From NCBI GenBank assembly GCA_032719365.1, contig CM064864.1, positions 982,317-1,046,316 of the forward strand: a stretch of 64,000 nt of DNA. Reading direction: 5' to 3'. This DNA is from Prinsepia uniflora (lineage: Eukaryota; Streptophyta; Magnoliopsida; Rosales; Rosaceae). Within the stretch, counting starts at the first letter, position 1. The number at the start of each line of letters is the position of its first letter. Both the position numbers and the translations under genes were made by a program. Shown here one piece after another: positions 24,701-36,700 of this stretch. The notes below the pieces were generated by a model. The model had not been told where the DNA came from. It ran no database searches and saw nothing but the letters and a program-made list of their open reading frames with translations.

Positions 24701-27700
24701 GAAGATGTTTTTGAGGATGGAATAGCAAATGGGAAACAGTTCTCATCAAAGATCACATGTCTAGAAATAATCAGTCTTCCTGATTGTGAATGATAGCAGA
24801 TAAACCCTTTGTACCCTAGAGCAAACCCAACAAAAACACATTGATCGGACTTGGCCATCAACTTGTGAGAAAAGGATTGTGTTAGAAGTGGATAACAAGC
24901 ACAACCAAACACCTTGATAGCATCTAAACCAGGAAGTACCTTATACAGTTTCTCATAAGGAGATTGCATCTTCAGCGTGTCAGTAGGCATCCTGTTGATC
25001 AGAAAAATAGCTAATGCACAGGCATGATACCAAAACATATCTGGTAAGGAGGCTTGCTTGATCATGGTGACTGCTGTTTCTCTGATATGCCTGTTCTTCC
25101 TTTCTGAAATCCCATTTTGCTGAGGGGTATAGGGACAAGAAATGTGATGAAGAACTCCCTTCTCATTTAGGAAATTCTTGAAAGCTAAGCTCATGAACTC
25201 TCCACCACCATCTGATCTTAAGCACTTAATAGAGACATGGAATTGATTTAACACATAGGCAAAGAAATTCTTGAAATGACTAAACACTTCACTTTTATTG
25301 ATCATGGGGAACATCCATGTATACCTTGTACAATCATCAATAAAAAGTACAAAATACCTGAAACCCTCTATAGAAGCTTGAGGTGCAGGACCCCAAACAT
25401 CAGAGTGTACTAAAGCAAAAGGCTCAGTGGCTCTAGATGTAGACACTGGAAAAGGAAGCTTGGTGAACTTACCTTTGATACAGGCTTGACACAAAGGGGA
25501 AGGTGTACAGGACTTATTCTTGTCTAAGAGACAGGCTTTCTGCAACATAGACCTAGTAATATCATTGGAAGGATGTCCCAACCGTTTATGCCAAAGCTCA
25601 TGCTGAACTTGTTTCCCAAGAAAAGCAGAATGCTGCAACTGGAACTGAACCTGTTGTGAAGGATTGTGTTGAAGACATGGAAGTGGATACAACCCTCCTC
25701 AACTCAACCCCCTGAACAGAACCTTGCCCTGCAGTTTGTCCTGCACAATGCACTCAAACTCATCAAGGATAACCCTGCAGGCGTTGTGTTTACAGAGCTG
25801 ATGGACAGATAGCAGATTTGCTTTGAGTTTAGGAATTAACAGAACATTAGACAGAGCTAATACTCCCAAAGAAGAGTTACCACTGTGTGTAATAGACAAA
25901 TTCTCACCATTCCCAACAGTCACAGTATCAGTAGTAGGATAGGAAGTGACATTCTGAAGCAACTGGATGTCACTGGTCATGTGATTGGAAGCCCCAGAAT
26001 CTGCAATCCAATAGGGCATTGTTGGGCTTCCAGAGGAACTGAGATTGCCAGAGGCCACCATTGCATTGTTACCAGCAAAGGAAACACTGCTACTGACAGG
26101 ACCCATCCCAATCCCCCCGGGATTACCGTGGAATGTGCCCTGCTCCCGTCCAACAAGGGGTGTCAGACAAGGGATAACCACGAGCCACTGCCCAAACAGG
26201 GCATCCAGAGTGCGCAAGGATCGATGGAGGAGGTGTGCAATGTCCCAGTCCCTGCTGCAATCGCATCCGTAATCAACCTGAAGGGCATTAAAACCAAAAG
26301 CTGTGAGTGGACAAAAACCAATAAGTTTACCAAATACATTTATAAGACATTTATGCCCTCCAATAAAAACGTATGCATGCCACCAAAAACCAGTAACCAA
26401 AACGTTTGCTCAACCGAGCCATTAGGGCCTTAGCCCAAAAACCGTTAACCAAAAACCAAGTGTGGGAACTCAGCCCAAAACCGTGGAATACCACCACCAC
26501 ATATTAAAACCATGTGGGTCACCACCCACGACCATAATTGAACATCAATTTAAAATCCGAAACCATTTAGGGTCCCTGACCCGACATACCATTTCACAAC
26601 CAATAATCCATTTTTACCACATAACACATATCCAACCAATAAGCCATTTTATTCATTAATCCATATTTTACCATTACCATCACCTGCATCCCAGATGCTT
26701 AGCGTCCCAGACGCTAGACGTCCCTGACGTCATATCTCACGGTTTCATAAGCTACGCGTGCTGCCCGGGGTCTCTCCGGGTCCATATATCTGACATCCCT
26801 GATGTCTGACGTCCCTGACGTCAATCATAGCAATCCTGCTCCTGAGTCATCATACGGTCCGGCTGCTCCGTATAATGACCCCTCGCAGGCAATGCACCGT
26901 GACTTCCCCAGTGTCCCAGACATCTGGAGGAGACCATCATATATCCTTGTATCCAGATGGTATATGGAAAACAGTTTTATTAAATCCTTTTATCACATTA
27001 TTACCATTGGGCCCTGCCCGAAATTTCCATAAAACCACATAATTCCATTTAGGGTCCTTGACCCAAAATCACCATTATAAAATATAGGGTCCCTGACCCA
27101 AAATCACATTTATTATCCAACTGGGCCTCATGCCCGATTTTATAAACCACTGGGCCCACGGCCCGATTTGTAAACCAACTGGGCCCGCAGCCCGACTTAT
27201 AAACCCACTGGGCCCACGGCCCGAATTCGTAAATCAACTGGGCCCCTGGCCCGATAACATAACTCAAATGGGTCTCAGCCCGATTTCATACCAACTGGGC
27301 CCCTGGCCCGATTTCATTAACCAACTGGGCCCCCGGCCCGATTCTCAAATGGACTCCAAGTCCGAAATTTCCAAAACAAGTGGGCCTCAAGCCCGAGTTC
27401 ATATTTCCAATTTCAAAACCATTTCATCATATTATTTACTTAACCACAAGCACACAAAACCACAAATAAACCGTTAATCCCGATATACGTGAAATACGGA
27501 AAACACCTCGAAATACGTGCAACATATCCAAAATCAATGCTCACAAATACCATCATAGAAATCATGTATATAAACCATATAACACATTTAAGCATGCATA
27601 GGATTTATAAAACCAAAGTCCACTCACAGACCGTTTTAACCGTGTGCCTCGATACGCGTGCCACCGGCCCTCCCGGGCCACACCACTAACACCGGGACTC

Positions 27701-30700
27701 CCAATCCTGTCCAAATCACATTAGAGGGTTACTAACCTCATCATTAACATCCTATCAAAGTCCCGTAATTTTCCCGAATTTTTACTTATTTTTAAACTTA
27801 ATTAAAAACCTTCGGACATCCCGAACACTATCGAGACGGTGTCCGATCGACACGAAACCAATTCCAAAATGTCCGTTACATTAAATGGGACAGAAATCAT
27901 GTTGACCTCACCTCGAGATCTGTGCCCACGCGCCGTCACGCGCCGCCGTGAGTGGCTGCGCGTGAAACTCACGCGCCGTGAACAGTGTCACCATTCTGAC
28001 CCGGTTGTCTGATAAACGGGTCACCGTGACCCGCGACCCAACCCGACTGGTTCTCAGCCATTACTCGACCATTTTCAATTCCGTTTGTTCCTACAAGATC
28101 GTCTCATCAATTCCAGTTGATCCATGCCTTAAAAACTGAGAAACCAATACGTTTGACTACCTGTTCGTGGAGGTGTGCAGACCGGCCACCTGCAACCGTC
28201 GTGCCTGCACGATCCCGGCCACCATTCCTTTCGAAAACGATCCCTAGAAGCTCGTCTCACCTTCTAGATCATCATCCTAATCACCAGATCGATCGAAACA
28301 CGTTAAAACCCATCCTACCATTTTTGTACCCGAAAACAAACTCACGGGTTCGAGGCTTACCTCGCCGCCGTGGCTACCGCCGTGGTCACCAGCATGCCCA
28401 GTTCGACTCCAGGAACTCCTTTCACCCCTCAAACACGATCAAAACCAGTCCACACTGATTTTCCAATTTCTGAGTTTTCGGACCTCTCTGTTTTGTTTTG
28501 TCGCCGTCGTTCCTGCCGTCTCCGTCGCCTCCCGTCGTCTCTCAAGCCTCACCGTAGTCGATTCAAAATCCTCCGCACAGCCTCATGGTTACAGATGTGG
28601 TGGGGATGCGTAAGGGGGAGCCGTGTGCGGGTGTGCATGTGCACGGCTCTGTTTTCCGGTCACCACCGCCACCCACGGCGGTCACGCCGCCACGTGCGAC
28701 ACAAACTCCTCTCAGCCTCCCTGTGTTCTCTCACGGTTCCAAAAACAGAAGGGGTTGTGTGTGCATGTGTTTCGGGTGGGAGGAAAACAGAGTGAGAGAG
28801 AGATGAGTGTGATCAGAATTAAAGGAAAGGGAGAGATGAGATCAAAGGCCCAGATTTAATCTGAGGTTTGAATGGATGGTGAGGATTTAAGGGGAGAAAA
28901 TGGATTAAATAATCCAATGGCCAACAAGGATCCAGATTTTAGGGAAGGTGGGGATGAGTGACACGTGGCCTACATCCAAGGGTCCAGATTCGTCAGTTAC
29001 TGTTCACCTATTTAAATATTATTTTATTCCGAGTCTCGGTTAACCGTGTTTTACGTCCTTGACCATAACGTCGTCGTCGGATCTCCGATTTCGGCATGCC
29101 GCCTGTCGTTGGATTCGTATCGACGATACCTACGTAACGGTCCTTGGCCCTCGTCCATCGGACCTCCCGATCAAAAAGTCAACATTTGGCCCCTAATAAG
29201 CCAAATTACCAAAATACCCCTCAACTTCCGAACACCATAACTTTCTCTACGAATGTCGGAATCGAACGTGCCACCTGTCTATGAACTCGTGACGTCCCGA
29301 ACTACGTCACGGTCATCGGTCAAAGTCCATTTGACCGCCCGAACAAAAAGTCAACATTTTGCCCACGACCAGGGGCAAAATGGTCATTTTGCACAATTTG
29401 TCCGATTCCGCCCTACTAACCACCGTTCAACCTCGCTAATCAAGATTAGTCACTAAACTAATCCCGGAATTCGGGACGGGTCGTTACAATCTTCCCTCCT
29501 TAATAAATTTCGTCCTCGAAATTCCAACCGATCTAAACTCAACGTACTTCCCTCCTTAAAAGGTTTCGCTCTCGAAACTCGATTACCCTGATTCCACGAA
29601 CACCCCGTGGAAAGTGGAATCGACCACGCAACACGTGTACACCCGCACACCAACTAACCAGGCAAAACTTGTCTGCACTCTACGTACCACTAATACTCAA
29701 AACGCAACGACTACATTCGACCCCGTCGAATGACTGAAACTACTTGTTTCGAATTTGACACCACTTGTCAAATCCACCCTCTCGCTGACGCAACAACTCG
29801 ACGGTTCCTTTCCCACTCCCACTAGGAGTCAGCTGACCCCACTCAACAATCTATGTTGACACATCCTGACGAACTGTCACCACACAGTTGTTGTCAGTCG
29901 AAAACTGACACTAGACTCACTCGTGGCTACACATGCCACCAACGTACTCGACTCACCAATACCCTTACCGACATTTCACACGACCTGTGTGTAATTAAAC
30001 ACATCGGAATTACCATGACCCATTGCATAATAATGTCCGATCCACAACCAATCCCATGGTATCGGAACCAATCCGACTACCAACACGTTCACCAACACAC
30101 CTCGGGTATATCCCGTGTACCGTAGCTAGACATCACAAGTCTACAAGGTATTGTACCTCGAACCATGTACGAAGTACACACATCTACCTAATAACCAGAC
30201 TACAACCACCTAGGTTATAGCCGAACGCGTTCCAACAATGGAGTACGTTTGCCCAATCCAGCATGAGACAAAACGAAACTCCACCCAACATCTAGTTCCA
30301 ATTCCGAATCCAAATCCGCAATTTCGTAAGAAATCCCGGATCCAAACCCAGACATCACAGTTGAACTCATTTCCAAATCCGAATCCGAAATCATTATTCC
30401 GTAAGCTAGCATTTGGAATAACCATTCCGTACCCAAATCCGGAAATATACTTTCAAGTTCCAAAATCGAATCCTGAATCGTCACCCAGATATTCGATTCC
30501 AAATCCCGAAATCTCGTTCACATTTACCAAGACACACCAAAACCAAACCTATCGGTTACCCATTCAATACACTTGATTGACTTCATAGGGAAGCCAATCC
30601 AACCTCCACACGTCTAAGGTTGACAAAATTCAACTACCTTGAAAACCTACTCACCCGAGTAGAATACCCTACGGGCCCTTCGAAAAGAAGTTCAATCTCG

Positions 30701-33700
30701 TCATTTACGACTCACGTACCAAGGTAAGAGTGATATACTCTCCCCCTATCTGAATCATCAAGATCACGACCCAGATAGACACTGTGTCCCTGACAATAAC
30801 GTCAAAATCCTAGATCGCCACAACGATTGACAACCGACTCCGACAACTAGACAGATCAGTCAACGACGAGACACGTCGAGACTGCGGATTCTCACGGATT
30901 ACCTTGTATCAATCCTTGTCATTCCACCTAGGAAAAACCAAGGATGATCCAAAATGATGACGTCAAAACTCATCCTACGTGGATGCAACCAAAACTCGAT
31001 GCACTCACCACGCCATGTACCCCAACATCGTCTGCCACCAAGCAGAAAATGAAACATCTCGTTTACCTAATTTCGAACACGTAGTTCCTCCTAAGGACCT
31101 CACAACACACACGGGCTCACCAACCAATACACGCTCAACGTACTGGTAACTACACTCAACGTCTGCCAGGGCAGAAAGCAAGAAGTCAACCCCAATGACT
31201 TCGGAATACCAATCACCAAGAACGAACACCACTCTCGTTCCCCAATCACAACGCTTCTCGAATTCAAGGTTCCAACCACGTTGGAAACAGACATGCTCCC
31301 AACAAGACGTCAAGTCTAACCACTAGACTTCCTACCTCCTCAACTCACTTGGACAACGTGTCCACAATCGATCCGTTATTGTCCCGTTCGCACATCCCGA
31401 CCTTTACAGGTTCAACACTCGGTTTTCCAAGTTCTCAATTACAAATTCCTACCTTTATACCACTAATGGTTTTCCTCGTCTTTTCCAGTTTTAATCATTT
31501 CCATGTACCTTTTAGGGATATTTAAAAACATAAAAACGCACAAATTTTGGAGTTGCCAACAACTCCCCCAAATCCACTAATCAACATGACATAGGGGACG
31601 TCATCCCAAGATTACTCAAGTCTCAATTACACCCTTTTTAATCCACTCCTTACTGGTTATCTTACCACTATTGGAACTTATCCCAACACAGCACAATCTT
31701 AACTGGATCCCATCCAGTCCATCCCTCAACCACTACCGAATCTCAAAGACCGAACATATGTTCATCATGACGGAGTCACACCCCAATTTGTGGCTCATCG
31801 TCAACACCATTACTGACACTAGCACCAGCACTAGTACCAGCACCAACACTCTATCAACAACACTAGTATCAGCACACATGCATCCATACTAGCATCAGCA
31901 CAAAAGTACCAACCCCGCAAACATCCATACTGCACACCGTGTGCAAATACGACAACCCTGGATCTCCGTTCATACGGAACGACGATCCCGTACCTCATGA
32001 CTATGGGTACCACTATTCTGACAATCCCTATCAGGAAAATGAACGTTCCCCGAACGTCCCCTGATCCCCAAGTATCAGAACCATACCAATTACCCTCGAT
32101 AGCCAGTCATCTCCATATGACTTCCGACTAACTGTCATTGCTATCGAGATCCGCATCCACACATCACACCAATACCCGATCCAACACGGGATTCCATAAT
32201 TTATTTCAGAACCGTATCCGTACATCGAATCCCATAGTTCTGCCTAAACTCACCAGAGCCATCCACATGGTCATCCATGACCTCAGCCACTCCTCGCAGC
32301 ACAAGTTCTCACCCGCTAACCACAATTAAGGTTTACCTTTTTAATACTAGGGTTCCACAATCACACCCTATGGTTCAACCGAACCAAACAGCTCTCCGTA
32401 ATATAAAATTCACAACCTGACCGACCCCGCGGTCTAGACATCGAATAGACATCAAATCCAATCCTACCATCCCATCAACGTGGGTTCCACCACTAGGTCA
32501 TCGGCCAACTCCGATGAACCAACATCCCTCACACTAGAAACCACCACAAGGGTTCACATTTTAGACCATTACTCACGTGAGGTTCCCCGAACCTGGCTGC
32601 ACCTAGCAGCACAACAATCCAATATCACATGACCGAACCGACGGTCCCACTATACCAGTTCACCACAATCAACCCCACTTGGGTCGAATCACATTAACGC
32701 ACGGCGTATCGGGCCAATTGCACTCCATCCACTATCCAAACCCAAAAACTATCTATCAGGTTGATAACGAATTGCAGCCCAATGAGACATCACACCCTCG
32801 ACCTGCGCGCACAAATAGAGCAACCATGCTCTGATACCAAGTTGACAGGACCCATCCCAATCCCCCCGGGATTACCGTGGAATGTGCCCTGCTCCCGTCC
32901 AACAAGGGGTGTCAGACAAGGGATAACCACGAGCCACTGCCCAAACAGGGCATCCAGAGTGCGCAAGGATCGATGGAGGAGGTGTGCAATGTCCCAGTCC
33001 CTGCTGCAATCGCATCCGTAATCAACCTGAAGGGCATTAAAACCAAAAGCTGTGAGTGGACAAAAACCAATAAGTTTACCAAATACATTTATAAGACATT
33101 TATGCCCTCCAATAAAAACGTATGCATGCCACCAAAAACCAGTAACCAAAACGTTTGCTCAACCGAGCCATTAGGGCCTTAGCCCAAAAACCGTTAACCA
33201 AAAACCAAGTGTGGGAACTCAGCCCAAAACCGTGGAATACCACCACCACATATTAAAACCATGTGGGTCACCACCCACGACCATAATTGAACATCAATTT
33301 AAAATCCGAAACCATTTAGGGTCCCTGACCCGACATACCATTTCACAACCAATAATCCATTTTTACCACATAACACATATCCAACCAATAAGCCATTTTA
33401 TTCATTAATCCATATTTTACCATTACCATCACCTGCATCCCAGATGCTTAGCGTCCCAGACGCTAGACGTCCCTGACGTCATATCTCACGGTTTCATAAG
33501 CTACGCGTGCTGCCCGGGGTCTCTCCGGGTCCATATATCTGACATCCCTGATGTCTGACGTCCCTGACGTCAATCATAGCAATCCTGCTCCTGAGTCATC
33601 ATACGGTCCGGCTGCTCCGTATAATGACCCCTCGCAGGCAATGCACCGTGACTTCCCCAGTGTCCCAGACATCTGGAGGAGACCATCATATATCCTTGTA

Positions 33701-36700
33701 TCCAGATGGTATATGGAAAACAGTTTTATTAAATCCTTTTATCACATTATTACCATTGGGCCCTGCCCGAAATTTCCATAAAACCACATAATTCCATTTA
33801 GGGTCCTTGACCCAAAATCACCATTATAAAATATAGGGTCCCTGACCCAAAATCACATTTATTATCCAACTGGGCCTCATGCCCGATTTTATAAACCACT
33901 GGGCCCACGGCCCGATTTGTAAACCAACTGGGCCCGCAGCCCGACTTATAAACCCACTGGGCCCACGGCCCGAATTCGTAAATCAACTGGGCCCCTGGCC
34001 CGATAACATAACTCAAATGGGTCTCAGCCCGATTTCATACCAACTGGGCCCCTGGCCCGATTTCATTAACCAACTGGGCCCCCGGCCCGATTCTCAAATG
34101 GACTCCAAGTCCGAAATTTCCAAAACAAGTGGGCCTCAAGCCCGAGTTCATATTTCCAATTTCAAAACCATTTCATCATATTATTTACTTAACCACAAGC
34201 ACACAAAACCACAAATAAACCGTTAATCCCGATATACGTGAAATACGGAAAACACCTCGAAATACGTGCAACATATCCAAAATCAATGCTCACAAATACC
34301 ATCATAGAAATCATGTATATAAACCATATAACACATTTAAGCATGCATAGGATTTATAAAACCAAAGTCCACTCACAGACCGTTTTAACCGTGTGCCTCG
34401 ATACGCGTGCCACCGGCCCTCCCGGGCCACACCACTAACACCGGGACTCCCAATCCTGTCCAAATCACATTAGAGGGTTACTAACCTCATCATTAACATC
34501 CTATCAAAGTCCCGTAATTTTTCCGAATTTTTACTTATTTTTAAACTTAATTAAAAACCTTCGGACATCCCGAACACTATCGAGACGGTGTCCGATCGAC
34601 ACGAAACCAATTCCAAAATGTCCGTTACATTAAATGGGACAGAAATCATGTTGACCTCACCTCGAGATCCGTGCCCACGCGCCGTCACGCGCCGCCGTGA
34701 GTGGCTGCGCGTGAAACTCACGCGCCGTGAACAGTGTCACCATTCTGACCCGGTTGTCTGATAAACGGGTCACCGTGACCCGCGACCCAACCCGACTGGT
34801 TCTCAGCCATTACTCGACCATTTTCAATTCCGTTTGTTCCTACAAGATCGTCTCATCAATTCCAGTTGATCCATGCCTTAAAAACTGAGAAACCAATACG
34901 TTTGACTACCTGTTCGTGGAGGTGTGCAGACCGGCCACCTGCAACCGTCGTGCCTGCACGATCCCGGCCACCATTCCTTTCGAAAACGATCCCCAGAAGC
35001 TCGTCTCACCTTCTAGATCATCATCCTAATCACCAGATCGATCGAAACACGTTAAAACCCATCCTACCATTTTTGTACCCGAAAACAAACTCACGGGTTC
35101 GAGGCTTACCTCGCCGTCGTGGCTACCGCCGTGGTCACCAGCATGCCCAGTTCGACTCCAGGAACTCCTTTCACCCCTCAAACACGATCAAAACCAGTCC
35201 ACACTGATTTTCCAATTTCTGAGTTTTCGGACCTCTCTGTTTTGTTTTGCCGCCGTCGTTCCTGCCGTCTCCGTCGCCTCCCGTCGTCTCTCAAGCCTCA
35301 CCGTAGTCGATTCAAAATCCTCCGCACAGCCTCATGGTTACAGATGTGGTGGGGATGCGTAAGGGGGAGCCGTGTGCGGGTGTGCATGTGCACGGCTCTG
35401 TTTTCCGGTCACCACCGCCACCCACGGCGGTCACGCCGCCACGTGCGACACAAACTCCTCTCAGCCTCCCTGTGTTCTCTCACGGTTCCAAAAACAGAAG
35501 GGGTTGTGTGTGCATGTGTTTCGGGTGGGAGGAAAACAGAGTGAGAGAGAGATGAGTGTGATCAGAATTAAAGGAAAGGGAGAGATGAGATCAAAGGCCC
35601 AGATTTAATCTGAGGTTTGAATGGATGGTGAGGATTTAAGGGGAGAAAATGGATTAAATAATCCAATGGCCAACAAGGATCCAGATTTTAGGGAAGGTGG
35701 GGATGAGTGACACGTGGCCTACATCCAAGGGTCCAGATTCGTCAGTTACTGTTCACCTATTTAAATATTATTTTATTCCGAGTCTCGGTTAACCGTGTTT
35801 TACGTCCTTGACCATAACGTCGTCGTCGGATCTCCGATTTCGGCATGCCGCCTGTCGTTGGATTCGTATCGACGATACCTACGTAACGGTCCTTGGCCCT
35901 CGTCCATCGGACCTCCCGATCAAAAAGTCAACATTTGGCCCCTAATAAGCCAAATTACCAAAATACCCCTCAACTTCCGAACACCATAACTTTCTCTACG
36001 AATGTCGGAATCGAACGTGCCACCTGTCTATGAACTCGTGACGTCCCGAACTACGTCACGGTCATCGGTCAAAGTCCATTTGACCGCCCGAACAAAAAGT
36101 CAACATTTTGCCCACGACCAGGGGCAAAATGGTCATTTTGCACAATTTGTCCGATTCCGCCCTACTAACCACCGTTCAACCTCGCTAATCAAGATTAGTC
36201 ACTAAACTAATCCCGGAATTCGGGACGGGTCGTTACAGCTACCATCTGTTGTAGTATTGCTTAGTGCAGGAGGATTGTGATTTGCAGCAGGCATCCCAGT
36301 CAGATCAGAAGGTCCAAACATAGTACCAGAAGAACCAACTTGAGCACCAAACTGAGTGCCATTAGTGTTGTTTACATTATGAAAACTAGGAGGATTTGTG
36401 GGACTGAACACAGGTCTGTTTGTGAAGAACCCAAACTGACTTCGTGGAGTAGAGGCACCACCACGTGAATTAGGAAAACCAATCAGATGATAACATCTGT
36501 CAGCTGTGTGATATTTCCTGCCACAGTACTGACATTCAACACCACCATTGCCCCTACCTGTTCCTGTACCTCTACCAGTGACATCAAAGACTTGTAGTTT
36601 ATTACAGGTCTTGGCACAATGCCCCAGCTTATTGCACAACTGACAGGCATTAGAATTTTGACCAAAACCAGAACCTCCTCTTCCTCCTACACTGTTTTCT

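Larger units (their letters stand above)
26094..29488 (-). repeat. 3' LTR of the LARD (3395 bp)
   Basis: Compared with 32843-36237 I see five substitutions: 27773/34522, 27921/34670, 28245/34994, 28368/35117 and 28501/35250. All are C/T on the plus strand. No indels are apparent, since both copies have equal length. This implies a very recent insertion. The many paired small open frames in the two LTRs are duplicates of non-coding sequence. Confidence 0.95.
29489..32842 (-). other. Interior of the LARD, non-coding
   Basis: 3354 bp without gag, protease, integrase, reverse transcriptase or RNase H motifs in any frame. Simple internal repeats occur: AAATCCGAATCC-type units near 30300-30520 and ACTAGCACCAGC-type units near 31814-31905. 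The open frames across these repeats have repeat-driven composition (for example Pro-Asn runs) and are not credible genes. Confidence 0.8.
26094..36237 (-). mobile_element. Non-autonomous gypsy-type LARD with 3.4-kb LTRs
   Basis: A 10144-bp minus-strand element with LTRs of 3395 bp each around a 3354-bp interior. Ends are TGTAACGACCCGTCC and GGGTCCTGTCA. An initiator tRNA-Met primer site, a polypurine tract and a perfect GCTAC target duplication are present. The interior has no gag-pol domain and no long frame, so the element depends on proteins from elsewhere (a large retrotransposon derivative). Assignment to the Ty3/gypsy side, perhaps Tekay/Del-like, rests on the long LTRs, the TGTAACGACCC start and the GGACGAAATTT ... 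GGAGGGAAGAT context of the polypurine tract. It inserted into the copia element between the GAG zinc knuckle region and the protease. Confidence 0.94.

Noticed and set aside
26094..26400. Extension of the copia protease frame upstream of 26093
   Set aside because: These codons read LARD LTR sequence. The true upstream partner is the gag segment ending at 36238.
28117..28859. Arg/Pro/Ser-rich open frames duplicated at 34866-35608
   Set aside because: Identical copies lie in both LARD LTRs. GC-rich non-coding LTR with overlapping frames, and no domain.
30238..30576. Pro-Asn repeat open frame in the LARD interior
   Set aside because: Produced by AAATCCGAATCC-type repeats, with no homology.
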